Part shown: piece after piece, positions 8,573 to 16,860 of the stretch
Layout of the letters: every line of letters begins with the position of its first letter
How positions within the stretch are numbered: position 1 is the first letter of the stretch
Notes under the pieces: generated by a model
Database searches by the model: none
The model's input: only the letters and a program-made list of their open reading frames with translations
Told to the model about the DNA's origin: nothing
Position numbers and translations under genes: made by a program
Source of the DNA: CADEDH01 sp047974625
Lineage (GTDB): Bacteria; Actinomycetota; Acidimicrobiia; Acidimicrobiales; SZUA-35
Direction of reading: 5' to 3'
DNA: 64,000 nucleotides
Assembly: GCA_047974625.1 (NCBI GenBank)
Contig: JBKECK010000068.1
Coordinates: 1 to 64,000, forward strand

Positions 8573-9478
8573 ATGCAAACCCAGTTGTCGCACCTGGACG
8601 CCCTCGAGGCGGAGGCCATCCACATCATCCGAGAGGTTGCGGCCGAGTTCGAACGCCCGGCCCTGCTGTTCTCGGGCGGTAAGGACTCGATCGTTCTGCT
8701 CCACTTGGCCGTCAAGGCGTTTCACCCAGCTCCTGTGCCATTCCCGATCATGCATGTCGATACGGGCCACAACTTCGACGAGGTTATCGAGTTCCGCGAC
8801 CGGCGGGTGGCCGAAACCGGGGTCCGCCTGGTTGTGGCCTCGGTCCAGGAGGCCATCGACGCCGGCAAGATCACCGACGAGACCGGCCCCCGGGCCTCCC
8901 GGAACCGGTTGCAGACCTCGGTGCTGCTCGAGGCCATCGAGGACAACCGCTTCGACGCCCTCTTCGGTGGGGCCCGCCGAGACGAGGAGAAGGCCCGGGC
9001 CAAGGAGCGGATCTTCAGCTTCCGCGACGAGTTCGGCCAATGGGACCCCAAGGCCCAACGGCCCGAGCTGTGGAACCTCTACAACGGCCGACACCGACCC
9101 GGTGAGCACATCCGGGTGTTCCCCATCTCCAACTGGACCGAGCTCGACGTGTGGCACTACATCCGCGACGAGGACATCGCCGTACCCTCGGTCTACTTCG
9201 CCCACCACCGCGAGGTGTTCGCCCGCGACGGCATGTGGCTGGCCGTGAACCCCTACATCGAGATGATGAAGGACGAGGAACCCGAGCAGCGCCTGGTCCG
9301 ATTCCGCACCATCGGTGACGCCACCTGCACCGGCGCCGTCGACTCGTCGGCCTCCGAGCTGGACGCGGTGATCGAGGAGGTGGCCGCCACCCGGATCACC
9401 GAGCGGGGGGCCACCCGGGCCGATGACCGAACGGCCGAGGCGGCCATGGAGGACCGGAAACGAGAGGGGTACTTCTGA
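8573..9478 (+). CDS. cysD: Sulfate adenylyltransferase small subunit CysD
   Basis: 301 residues, the normal length. The PP-loop SGGKDS is at residues 34-39, followed by the CysD landmarks MHVDTGHNFDEVIEFRDRR, FGGARRDEEKARAKERIFSF and VFPISNWTELDVWHYI. With CysN it adenylates sulfate to APS in the cytoplasm. The start at 8573 matches family N-termini (MQTQLSHLDALEAEAIHI). It overlaps cysN by 1 bp (TGATG), so translation is probably coupled. It is the first gene of the rightward cysDNC operon, divergent from the polysaccharide operon. Confidence 0.97.
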   Translation: MQTQLSHLDALEAEAIHIIREVAAEFERPALLFSGGKDSIVLLHLAVKAFHPAPVPFPIMHVDTGHNFDEVIEFRDRRVAETGVRLVVASVQEAIDAGKITDETGPRASRNRLQTSVLLEAIEDNRFDALFGGARRDEEKARAKERIFSFRDEFGQWDPKAQRPELWNLYNGRHRPGEHIRVFPISNWTELDVWHYIRDEDIAVPSVYFAHHREVFARDGMWLAVNPYIEMMKDEEPEQRLVRFRTIGDATCTGAVDSSASELDAVIEEVAATRITERGATRADDRTAEAAMEDRKREGYF

Positions 9479-10731
9479 TGGATCTGCTCCGTCTAGCCAC
9501 CGCCGGGTCAGTCGACGACGGCAAGAGCACGCTGATCGGGCGCCTGCTCTACGATTCGAAATCGATCTTCGAGGATCAGCTCGAAGCCGTGGAGGCCACC
9601 AGCGCCAGCCGAGGCGACGAGCACACCAACCTGGCGTTGCTCACCGACGGGCTACGGGCCGAGCGGGAGCAGGGCATCACCATCGACGTGGCCCACCGCT
9701 ACTTCGCCACTCCCGAACGCAAGTTCATCATCGCCGACACCCCGGGCCACATCCAGTACACCCGCAACATGGTCACCGGCGCGTCCACCGCCGATCTGGC
9801 CATCATCCTGATCGACGCCCGCAAGGGGATCATCGAGCAGTCACGGCGCCACTCGTTCATCGCCAACCTGCTCCGCATCCCCCACCTGGTGCTGGCGGTC
9901 AACAAGATGGACCTGGTCGACTACAGCCAGGAACGGTTCCTGGAGATCAAGCGGGAATACACCGAGTTCGCCAGCCGCCTCGAGTTCACCGACCTGACCT
10001 TCATCCCGATCTCCGCCCTCCACGGCGACAATGTGGTCGACCGGTCGGTCCACATGGACTGGTACCGCGGCGCCACCCTCCTTCACCACCTGGAGGAGGT
10101 GCACATCGCCTCGGACCGGAACCTGGTCGACGTCCGGTTCCCGGTCCAGTATGTGATCCGGCCCCAGAGCACCGAGCACCACGACTACCGCGGCTACGCC
10201 GGCACCGTGGCCGGGGGCATGCTCCGCCCCGGCGACGACGTGATGGTCCTCCCCTCCGGGTTCACCAGCCGGATCGCCTCGATCGAGACGGCCACTGGCC
10301 CGGTGGACTCCGCCGTGGCCCCCATGGCCGTCACCGTCCTGTTGGAGGACGACCTCGACGTGAGCCGGGGCGACATGATCTGCCGCCCCAACAACCAGCC
10401 GACGGTCACCCAGGACCTCGAGGCCATGGTGTGCTGGATGTCGGAGTCGTCCCGGCTAGGACCCGGCTCCAAGCTCGCCATCAAGCACACAACCCGCTGG
10501 GCCCGGGCCCTGGTCAAGGACTTCCGCTACCGGCTCGACATCAACACCGGGCATCGGGACGAATCCTCCACCGGCCTCGACCTCAACGAGATCGGCCGGG
10601 TCCGGCTGCGGACCACACTGCCGCTCCTGGCCGACGAGTACCACCGCAACCGCAGCACCGGCAGCTTCATCCTCGTCGACGAGACCACCAACGTCACCGT
10701 CGGCGCCGGGATGATCGTCGCCACCCAGTGA
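9478..10731 (+). CDS. cysN: Sulfate adenylyltransferase GTPase subunit CysN
   Basis: 417 residues. It is a translation-factor-type GTPase: P-loop GSVDDGKST at residues 10-18, switch region EREQGITIDVAHRYF, G3 DTPGHIQYTRNM and G4 NKMD, then two EF-Tu-like beta domains. GTP hydrolysis drives the otherwise unfavourable formation of APS by CysD. It ends after domain 3, so this is not the CysNC fusion found in many bacteria; the APS kinase is the separate gene 22 bp downstream. Confidence 0.97.
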   Translation: MDLLRLATAGSVDDGKSTLIGRLLYDSKSIFEDQLEAVEATSASRGDEHTNLALLTDGLRAEREQGITIDVAHRYFATPERKFIIADTPGHIQYTRNMVTGASTADLAIILIDARKGIIEQSRRHSFIANLLRIPHLVLAVNKMDLVDYSQERFLEIKREYTEFASRLEFTDLTFIPISALHGDNVVDRSVHMDWYRGATLLHHLEEVHIASDRNLVDVRFPVQYVIRPQSTEHHDYRGYAGTVAGGMLRPGDDVMVLPSGFTSRIASIETATGPVDSAVAPMAVTVLLEDDLDVSRGDMICRPNNQPTVTQDLEAMVCWMSESSRLGPGSKLAIKHTTRWARALVKDFRYRLDINTGHRDESSTGLDLNEIGRVRLRTTLPLLADEYHRNRSTGSFILVDETTNVTVGAGMIVATQ

Positions 10732-10753
10732 CCGGGCCCCGGAACCCGATCCG

Positions 10754-11377
10754 ATGACCCGAACCCACGATCCGGGACCGGACGATCCGGTCTCGGCCAA
10801 CACCCTGTGGCATCCCAGCGACGTGGCCCGCTCCGAACGGTGGGCCACCGTGGGCGGTGACGCCCCGGGGCTGACGGTCTGGCTCACCGGCCTGTCCGGA
10901 TCGGGCAAGTCGTCGGTGGCCGTCGAGCTCGAGGTGGGCCTGGTGGCCCGGGGCCGGGCCGCCTACCTCCTGGATGGCGACAACCTCCGTCAGGGCCTCA
11001 ACGGCGACCTGGGTTTCTCGGCCGCGGACCGCGACGAGAACGTCCGGCGGGTCGCCCACGTGGCCCGCCTGTTCGCCGACGCCGGCCTGGTGGGCATCGT
11101 CCCCCTCATCAGCCCGTACCGGACCGGGCGGGACCTGGCCCGCCGCCTCCACGACGCCGCCGAACTCCGGTTCGTCGAGGTGTTCGTCGACACCCCCCTG
11201 GCCGAATGCGAACGGCGGGACCCGAAAGGCCTCTACGCCAAGGCGCGGCGGGGCGAACTGTCGGGCATGACCGGTATCGACGACCCGTACGAACCACCGC
11301 TCGACCCCGAGCTCCGGTTCACCCCGGCCGACGGCGACGCGGCCACCGTCGCCGCCCACATCATCGACGCCCTGTAA
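10754..11377 (+). CDS. cysC: Adenylylsulfate (APS) kinase CysC
   Basis: 207 residues. P-loop GLSGSGKS at residues 46-53, LLDGDNLRQGLNGDLGFS, the IVPLISPYRTGRDLAR lid region and DPKGLYAKARRGE are all typical of APS kinase. It phosphorylates APS to PAPS, the sulfate donor for reductive assimilation and for sulfotransferases. The first 38 residues are an extra Asp/Pro-rich leader relative to short family members. No PAPS reductase (CysH) or sulfite reductase is seen nearby, so the use of PAPS cannot be read from the operon alone. The 3' end runs into a tandem repeat. Confidence 0.96.
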   Translation: MTRTHDPGPDDPVSANTLWHPSDVARSERWATVGGDAPGLTVWLTGLSGSGKSSVAVELEVGLVARGRAAYLLDGDNLRQGLNGDLGFSAADRDENVRRVAHVARLFADAGLVGIVPLISPYRTGRDLARRLHDAAELRFVEVFVDTPLAECERRDPKGLYAKARRGELSGMTGIDDPYEPPLDPELRFTPADGDAATVAAHIIDAL

Positions 11378-11383
11378 GGGGGC

Positions 11384-11459
11384 CGAGGCCTCAGTGCTTA
11401 CGACTCTTCGGCCAAGGCCTCAGTGCTAACGACTCTTCGGCCAAGGCCTCAGTGCGCGC
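11384..11459. repeat. 29-bp tandem repeat, about 2.6 copies
   Basis: GGCCTCAGTGC recurs at 11387, 11416 and 11445, a strict 29-bp period. Two units contain the 19-bp core CTCTTCGGCCAAGGCCTCA, which is also the core of the 40-bp array at 16251-16450. The array fills the space between the convergent cysC and LCP genes. GGCC-AA-GGCC gives each unit a short self-complementary element, so it might act as a transcription-end region. No coding capacity is evident. Confidence 0.85.
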
Positions 11460-11464
11460 GCGGG

Positions 11465-12937
11465 TCAGGCGCAGGCGGTGCCTGCCTTGGGGTCGGCGGC
11501 GGCGATGCCGACCTCGTCGATGGCGAGCTCGGCGTGATCGGCGGCCGGGTCGTTGACCACGTTCGGATCCGCGGCGGCCGGTCCGACGCCCTGGAAGTCG
11601 GCGCCCAGCACCAGGGTGATCTCGGTGGCGGTGGGATCGAGCTTGAACAGGGGGGCGGTGGTGAGGGCCCGTCCGATCTCCGAGGCCTCCGCTTCGGAGC
11701 CGTCGGGGTAGAGGATGACCGTGTCGGTCTCGGCGTCCTCAGCGTCGCCGACCTCATCGACCACGAACCCAAGCTCCCCCAGGTCGGTGCTGGTGGACGC
11801 GGCCAGGCCGCCGATCCCGGCACCGTTCTGCACCACCAGATTGACCGTGGCGGGATCCACCCGCTCCTCGGAGGGGAAGTCGGGGGAGGCGGCCGTGCCC
11901 CGGAAGATGTCCAAAACCGGCTGGGCCTCAGCCACTTGCAGGTCCAGGACGTCGGCCCCGCCCGAGGTCCGCCGGTCGGTGACAGGAAGGGCGTGGTTGC
12001 GGATCCCGTCACTGCCCACGCTGGAGAACGTCCGGGCCAGGCTGATCAGGTCGTTGGCCCCCGAGCCGTTGTCGATCAACAGGTTCGAGCCGCCGGCCCG
12101 CAGGACGGCGTCGAGCGTGCCGAGGTCGGTGAGGTCAATACTGTTGCTGGCCTGGTCGGCCACCTGGGCCATCAGGAACTGCTGGCGGGCCGAACGCCCG
12201 TAGTCGCTGGAGGTATCGGGCACCCAACGGCCGTCGATCTCGTACTCCAGGTGGCGGGAACGGGCGAAGGCCAGAGCGTCGAAGCCGTCGAGCATATGAC
12301 ACCCCGGGGTCTCCACGTTGAGGCCGGAGTTCATGTCCCGAACCGGGTTGTCGAACCACACCGGCACCCCGCCGAGGGCGTCGATCACGTCCTGGAAGCC
12401 GACGAAGTTGACCTCGGCGTAGTTGTTGATCGGGATGTCGAGGACGTCGTTGATGGTGGACACCAGGCGCTCCTGGCCACCCTCACCGCTGAACGCCGAA
12501 TTGATCCGGCCGCTCTCCCCGGAACCCGAGATCGGGACCCACAGATCACGGGGGACCGACAGCAGATCCACGGTGCGAGCGGTCGGGTCGACCCGGGCGA
12601 TGATGATCGTGTCAGTCCGTTTGCCCTCGTCATGTTCGCCGCCCACGAACACCGCGGCGTTGGGGTCGTTCGGGTCGATCCCCTCCCGGGTGTCGACCCC
12701 GACGAGCAACCAGTTCTGCGGTTCGCTGGCCTCCACCGCGGTCACGTTGGGCACGTCAACAAAGGTGATGGCCTGGTAGCGGCGCAGGCCCCAACCCAGC
12801 ACCGCGGCCACGAGCAGCAGGGCCGCGCTGGTGAGAGCCCCGAAGGTGATGAGCAGCCGTTGGCCCCACGAGCGCCGCAACCGCCGACGGCGGGGCGGCT
12901 GCGCTCGCCGGAGGTCCGGCTCGGAGGTGATGGTCAT
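11465..12937 (-). CDS. LytR-CpsA-Psr (LCP) family glycopolymer ligase with LytR_C domain
   Basis: 490 residues. A basic cytoplasmic head (PPRRRRLRRSWGQR) and one membrane helix (about residues 26-48) precede an extracytoplasmic LCP domain with GVDTREG, RTDTIIIARVDP, LSVPRDLWVPI and FARSRHLEYEIDGRW. A C-terminal LytR_C-like domain (VNLVVQNGAGIGGLAAS) follows. LCP enzymes attach undecaprenyl-phosphate-linked glycopolymers to peptidoglycan or cell-wall galactan, which fits its position beside the polysaccharide locus. The start at 12937 avoids an upstream repeat-derived extension and has GGAG 6-9 nt upstream, inside a large inverted repeat. Confidence 0.9.
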   Translation of the reverse strand: MTITSEPDLRRAQPPRRRRLRRSWGQRLLITFGALTSAALLLVAAVLGWGLRRYQAITFVDVPNVTAVEASEPQNWLLVGVDTREGIDPNDPNAAVFVGGEHDEGKRTDTIIIARVDPTARTVDLLSVPRDLWVPISGSGESGRINSAFSGEGGQERLVSTINDVLDIPINNYAEVNFVGFQDVIDALGGVPVWFDNPVRDMNSGLNVETPGCHMLDGFDALAFARSRHLEYEIDGRWVPDTSSDYGRSARQQFLMAQVADQASNSIDLTDLGTLDAVLRAGGSNLLIDNGSGANDLISLARTFSSVGSDGIRNHALPVTDRRTSGGADVLDLQVAEAQPVLDIFRGTAASPDFPSEERVDPATVNLVVQNGAGIGGLAASTSTDLGELGFVVDEVGDAEDAETDTVILYPDGSEAEASEIGRALTTAPLFKLDPTATEITLVLGADFQGVGPAAADPNVVNDPAADHAELAIDEVGIAAADPKAGTACA

Positions 12938-12969
12938 GGGATCTCCACGGGCGAGATCCCATGACAATA
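12935..12969 (-). promoter_or_regulatory. 11-bp inverted repeat over the LCP start codon, with adjacent -10 element
   Basis: CATGGGATCTC (12935-12945) and GAGATCCCATG (12953-12963) are perfect inverted arms separated by 7 nt. The arm nearest the gene contains the start codon, and the spacer and arm contain the ribosome site. TATTGT on the minus strand (12964-12969) could be a -10 box directly upstream. The palindrome may be a repressor operator over the transcription start, or, if transcription starts further upstream, an RNA hairpin hiding the start codon. Confidence 0.55.
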
Positions 12970-12999
12970 CCAGTGGGTCATCTCGGTGAGGCCTCATAG

Positions 13000-13066
13000 C
13001 CAGGGCCCCACCGGGGCCGCACGGCCAGGGCCCCACCGGGGCCGCACGGCCAGCGCCCCGGTGGGG
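13000..13066. repeat. 25-bp tandem repeat with GGCCCC-ACC-GGGGCC hairpins
   Basis: CAGGGCCCCACCGGGGCCGC recurs at 13001 and 13026 (25-bp period), followed by a diverged partial copy at 13051. Each unit folds into a perfect 6-bp stem with a 3-nt loop. It lies just past the stop of the acyl-CoA dehydrogenase gene (leftward) and before the LCP promoter, so terminator function is plausible. A GAGGCCTCA motif lies immediately left, at 12989-12997. Confidence 0.7.
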
Positions 13067-13072
13067 AACCGC

Positions 13073-14305
13073 TCAGCCCGGGCGGGGTTCCTTGGGCAGG
13101 CCGAGCACCCGCTCGCCCACGATGTTGCGCTGGATCTCGGCCGTGCCGCCCCAGATCGTCTCCGACCGGCTGAAGAAGAACGCGGCCTGCATGGCGTTGA
13201 CCGGATAGTTCTGCTTGCCCCGCCGACGGCTCGGATTGGTGCTGTCCGGCTCGTAGACACCGTCGAGGACCAGGCTCTGCATCCCGGCTACCCGGGTCCA
13301 CAGCTCCAGCACGTCTCGGTGGTATTCGGACCAGAACATCTTGTTGGTGGCCCCGAGGGCGGCCACACCCGGGTCCTTCTTCTTCTGCACGGTGGCGGTG
13401 AGGCTGCGGAGACCGTTGATGCGCATGATCTGCACCTTGGAGTAAGCCTTGGCCAACTCCTGGCGGGTCACCGCGTCACCGATGGTGCCGTTGTCACGGG
13501 CGGTGTCGATGATCTCGTTCAGCTCGGTCTCGAACCGGCGGTAGCCGGTGGTGGCCGAGGTGCCCCGTTCGAAACCGAGGGTGGTCATGGCCACCTTCCA
13601 GCCGCCGTTGACCCCTCCCACCACACTGTCGGCCGAGCAGCGGGCGTCGGAGAAGAACACCTCGTTGAACTCGGTGGAACCGTCAACCTGCTCGATGGGC
13701 CGGATCTCGATCCCCTCCTGGTCCATCGGGACCAGCATGTAAGAGATGCCCTTGTGGAGGGGGACGTCAGGATCGGTGCGGGTGAGGAGGAAGACGTAGT
13801 CGGCCTCCTTGGCCCGGGTGGTCCACACCTTCTGACCGTTGATGATCCACTCGTCCCCGTCGAGCACGGCCCGGGTCTTGAGCGAGGCCAGGTCGCTACC
13901 GGCCTCCGGCTCGGAGAATCCCTGGCACCAGGCGATCTCGCCCCGCAGGATCCCGGGCAGGAACTCCTTCTTCTGTTCCTCGGTGCCCCACTGGAGGATC
14001 GTGGGGCCCACGAGCGTGTCGCCGAAGAAGTCACCCCGCATGGGTGCCCCGGCCCGGGCGAACTCCTCGTTGAGGACCACGGCCTCCATGGTGGACAGGC
14101 CCTTGCCGCCGTACTCGGTAGGCCACGAGGCGCAGATCCACCCGCCCTCGAAGAGCTTCCTGGTCCACGACTGGTTAAAGCTGTCGCGCTCGGCATCACT
14201 CATCTCGAGCGTGCCGTCGATCCAACCGTCAGGCAGGTTCTCCTCCAGCCACGACCGGAACTCCCTCCGGAACGCTTCGGCTTCTGGGGGGTACTCGAGG
14301 TCCAT
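13073..14305 (-). CDS. Acyl-CoA dehydrogenase (FadE family)
   Basis: 410 residues, full family length. Landmarks are the N-terminal helical domain, the flavin/substrate motif WCQGFSEPEAGSDLASLKTRA, INGQKVWTTRAKEADYVFLLTRT, and the C-terminal SETIWGGTAEIQRNIVGERVLGLP. This enzyme class uses FAD to oxidise acyl-CoA to trans-2-enoyl-CoA and passes electrons to ETF. The catalytic base position is not obvious by eye and the chain-length or steroid specificity cannot be called; actinomycetes carry many paralogues. It is monocistronic, divergent from tag, with a repeat-rich 3' end. Confidence 0.93.
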   Translation of the reverse strand: MDLEYPPEAEAFRREFRSWLEENLPDGWIDGTLEMSDAERDSFNQSWTRKLFEGGWICASWPTEYGGKGLSTMEAVVLNEEFARAGAPMRGDFFGDTLVGPTILQWGTEEQKKEFLPGILRGEIAWCQGFSEPEAGSDLASLKTRAVLDGDEWIINGQKVWTTRAKEADYVFLLTRTDPDVPLHKGISYMLVPMDQEGIEIRPIEQVDGSTEFNEVFFSDARCSADSVVGGVNGGWKVAMTTLGFERGTSATTGYRRFETELNEIIDTARDNGTIGDAVTRQELAKAYSKVQIMRINGLRSLTATVQKKKDPGVAALGATNKMFWSEYHRDVLELWTRVAGMQSLVLDGVYEPDSTNPSRRRGKQNYPVNAMQAAFFFSRSETIWGGTAEIQRNIVGERVLGLPKEPRPG

Positions 14306-14376
14306 GCCGCCTATGTTGACCGGTGGGTAAGGTCAATCACAACCAGGCGGTCCACCCGACCCACAGGAGGCGCCCG

Positions 14377-15039
14377 ATGGCCCAGGAGCCTGCCCCCCCT
14401 CCGGGGGATTCATCCCCGGATGATCTCGTCGTCGGGTCCGACGGACAGGCCCGGTGCCGCTGGGCGGCCGGCTCCGACGACTACAGGGCCTACCACGACC
14501 ACGAGTGGGGCCGGGCCACCGACGACGAGCGGGCGCTGTTCGAGAAGCTGTGCCTGGAGGGCTTCCAGGCCGGCCTGTCGTGGATCACCGTGCTCCGGAA
14601 ACGACCCCGGTTCCGGGAGGTGTTCGCCGGTTTCGACCCCACCGTGGTGGCCGGGTTCGGTCACGACGACGTCGAGCGGCTGCTGGGCGACGCCGGCATC
14701 ATCCGGCACCGGGGCAAGATCGCCGCCACCATTGCCAACGCCGGAATCCTCAACGCCCTCCACGCCGACGGGCAGAGCCTGGCCGGGGTGATCTGGTCGT
14801 TCGAGCCACCCCGCCGGGCGGCCCCGAGATCGTTGGCGGACGTGCCCGCCACCACGCCGGAGTCACAGGCACTGTCCAAGGAGCTGCGCCGGCTCGGCTT
14901 CCGCTTCGTGGGACCGACCACCGTGTACGCCGGGATGCAGGCCATGGGCCTGGTCAACGACCACGTCGACGGGTGTTGGGTGCGCGGCGCCTGCGAGGCC
15001 TCCCGGCGGGATCTCGACCCACCGCCCGCGACGCGATAG
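14377..15039 (+). CDS. tag: DNA-3-methyladenine glycosylase I (Tag)
   Basis: 220 residues. Tag signatures: RCRWAAGSDDYRAYHDHEWG, EKLCLEGFQAGLSWITVLRKR, FRFVGPTTVYAGMQAMGLVNDH and a zinc-binding Cys/His set (early Cys, YHDHEW His, late Cys). It removes 3-methyladenine from alkylated DNA. The start at 14377 is set by AGGAGG at 14365-14370, 6 nt upstream; an earlier in-frame start at 14323 lacks support. The 3' end is 6 bp from the convergent FrhB-like gene. Confidence 0.95.
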   Translation: MAQEPAPPPGDSSPDDLVVGSDGQARCRWAAGSDDYRAYHDHEWGRATDDERALFEKLCLEGFQAGLSWITVLRKRPRFREVFAGFDPTVVAGFGHDDVERLLGDAGIIRHRGKIAATIANAGILNALHADGQSLAGVIWSFEPPRRAAPRSLADVPATTPESQALSKELRRLGFRFVGPTTVYAGMQAMGLVNDHVDGCWVRGACEASRRDLDPPPATR

Positions 15040-15045
15040 GGGCGG

Positions 15046-16212
15046 TCAGGCCGAGCCGAGTCCCACGCGAACCTCGGGGTTGGCCCATTCCGGCCAGCGG
15101 GAACGGCTCTTCGCCGCGAGCTTGTGCATCAGAGCCACCGCCCCCGGGTCGTCGTCACCGGGCCGGGTCTCGATGACACCGTCGGTGATCATGGCGTCGA
15201 TGATGGCCCGACCGAGGTCGGTACGGACGATGGTGAGGGTCCAGTCCGTCTCGTCGCCGATACCGCCGGTGGAGATGTCGGCGTGCTCGGCGGCGAAGTC
15301 CGGGCAGTGGTTGCAGCCCTCCCGCGTCCAGGCGTGGCACTCCTTGAGGTTGATCTCGTGGTAGTCGCCGTTGCGCATCCACACCTGGAACACGCCCTTG
15401 ATGTTCATCTTGACGATCTCGTCCTTGGCCAGGCCGTACTTCAACCAGAACAATTCGTCGAACAGGGAGTCGTCGAAGCTCTTCGAGCAGAGCAGCCCGA
15501 TGTTGAGCTTGATGGGCCGCGACACCTTGCCCACCCGCCGGTGCCACATCACCGGGGCCACCGAGGTCTGGCAGCTCATCCCCACCAGGGCCAGGTTCTC
15601 CAGGCCCTTCTCCACCGCCTCGTCGAAGGCCATCGTGTTCGCCGAATAAGTGTAGCGGCTACCCGCACCGGCCAGGACCTCGTCCCGGTTGGTGGCCACC
15701 CCGGGGGTGGCCTTCCACCCCGTCCCGCCGCCCTCCAGCATCGACACCAACGCCCCGTCGATGATGTTGTTCTCCAGGCACCAGATCAGGATCGCCGACA
15801 CCAGACCGCCGTCTTGGCCGGTCTCGTAGACATGGTTGTCGGCCGCCCGCACCAGCAGGATGTCCTTGTAGATGCCGGCTAGTTCGTCGGCCTCCCGGGT
15901 CCGGCCGAAGAGGTGGTCGTCGGCCTCCACCTCCCAGTCGCGGAACCGGGGGCAGGCCCGGGTGCAAGAGGTGCAGCCCTTCTCCCCGTGGATGCAGTTC
16001 GAGGCCCCGAGCTCCTCCTCCAGATGGAACGGGCGGTAGGCGCCCGGCTCGTGGCGGTAGCCGATCACATCGTGGGGGCACGAGATCACACAGCCAGCGC
16101 ACCCGGTGCACAGACCCGAGGTGACTACCTCGTCGTACAGCTCCTTCCACTGGAAGCTCCACCGCCCCGTGGACGCGCCGGAAGTCGCTGCAGATGCGCC
16201 AGTTTCGGTCAT
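15046..16212 (-). CDS. Coenzyme F420 hydrogenase/dehydrogenase beta-subunit family protein (FrhB-like)
   Basis: 388 residues. The N-terminus carries ferredoxin-type cysteines: CTGCAGCVISCP (about residues 36-47) and CIHGEKGCTSCTRACP (about 73-88). The FrhB core follows (TGQDGGLVSAILIWCLENNIIDGA, GMSCQTSV, NIGLLCSKSF, GCNHCPDFAAEHADISTGGIG). Family members couple F420H2 or F420 to Fe-S electron transfer. No hydrogenase alpha/gamma subunit or other redox partner adjoins it, so it may act alone or with distant partners. This implies the host makes F420, which is common in Actinomycetota. Confidence 0.88.
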   Translation of the reverse strand: MTETGASAATSGASTGRWSFQWKELYDEVVTSGLCTGCAGCVISCPHDVIGYRHEPGAYRPFHLEEELGASNCIHGEKGCTSCTRACPRFRDWEVEADDHLFGRTREADELAGIYKDILLVRAADNHVYETGQDGGLVSAILIWCLENNIIDGALVSMLEGGGTGWKATPGVATNRDEVLAGAGSRYTYSANTMAFDEAVEKGLENLALVGMSCQTSVAPVMWHRRVGKVSRPIKLNIGLLCSKSFDDSLFDELFWLKYGLAKDEIVKMNIKGVFQVWMRNGDYHEINLKECHAWTREGCNHCPDFAAEHADISTGGIGDETDWTLTIVRTDLGRAIIDAMITDGVIETRPGDDDPGAVALMHKLAAKSRSRWPEWANPEVRVGLGSA

Positions 16213-16250
16213 GGGGCGAGGCTAGCCAAAACCCCGGCCGCCGGTCAGCC

Positions 16251-16450
16251 CGGGCCTGTGCGTTCTGCTCTTCGGCCAAGGCCTCATCGCGGGGCCTGTG
16301 CTTTCTGCTCTTCGGCCAAGGCCTCATCGCGGGGGCTGTGCGTTCTGCTCTTCGGCCAAGGCCTCATCGCGGGGGCTGTGCGTTCTGCCGTTCGGCCAAG
16401 GCCTCATCGCGGGGCCTGTGCTTTCTGCTCTTCGGCCAAGGCCTCATCGC
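16251..16450. repeat. 40-bp tandem repeat, five contiguous copies
   Basis: Five units of exactly 40 bp (16251, 16291, 16331, 16371, 16411). Each contains TTCGGCCAAGGCCTCATCGC; four of the five carry the intact 19-bp core CTCTTCGGCCAAGGCCTCA, and unit 4 has CGTTCGG instead. Two sub-variants alternate (GCGTTCTG and GCTTTCTG). Units abut with no unique spacers, so this is not a CRISPR array. It occupies the gap between the FrhB-like gene start and the downstream lipoprotein gene end, both leftward, so it could be promoter-proximal or a terminator region. Confidence 0.92.
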
Positions 16451-16473
16451 GGGGGCCAGGGGTCAGACTCCCA

Positions 16474-16860
16474 TTAGAGGTCGGCCTCGGCCACGAGGCA
16501 GTCGGCCATGATCTTGGCCAGGGCGTCGGGGAGGGCGGCCATGGGATCGAGGATCAGGCGCTGCTCGGTGCTGGCGAAGTCCTCGTAGGGGATCGAGCGC
16601 TCGGTCCGGTCGTAGGTGCATTCGCACACGTCGCGCACCACCCGCGGATCAGCGTCGGCGTCGGTACATGCGGCCAGGAAGGCCGCCTTGCTCTCGGCCG
16701 AGTAGCCGGCCGCGGTCTCGGCCTCCGAACCACAGCCGGCCAGGGCCCCGCCGGCCAGCAGCACCGTGGCGGCGACGAGGCCGACGGCCCGACCCGGGCC
16801 GACCCGGAGCGGGCCGGCCCGGAGGCGGCGACGAAGGATCGGGGCGGGATGGACCATCAT
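16474..16860 (-). CDS. Small cysteine-containing lipoprotein of unknown function
   Basis: 128 residues. A basic N-terminus and hydrophobic stretch end in the lipobox LAGC near residue 43. The mature part (about 85 residues) has a spaced cysteine set: AAFLAACTDADAD, VCECTYD and a late MADCLVAEADL, suggesting two disulfides outside the membrane. The same pattern of Cys plus CxCxYD recurs in small exported proteins of this lineage as far as I recall, without known function. The ATG overlaps the uracil-DNA glycosylase stop (ATGA); the second codon is also ATG. Confidence 0.75.
   Translation of the reverse strand: MMVHPAPILRRRLRAGPLRVGPGRAVGLVAATVLLAGGALAGCGSEAETAAGYSAESKAAFLAACTDADADPRVVRDVCECTYDRTERSIPYEDFASTEQRLILDPMAALPDALAKIMADCLVAEADL

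Noticed and set aside
11423..12964. Plus-strand open frame of over 500 codons opposite the LCP gene
   Set aside because: Shadow frame; the LCP domain motifs are all on the minus strand.
16251..16450. CRISPR-like array of 40-bp units
   Set aside because: Units abut directly and are near-identical throughout; there are no unique spacers and no cas genes nearby.
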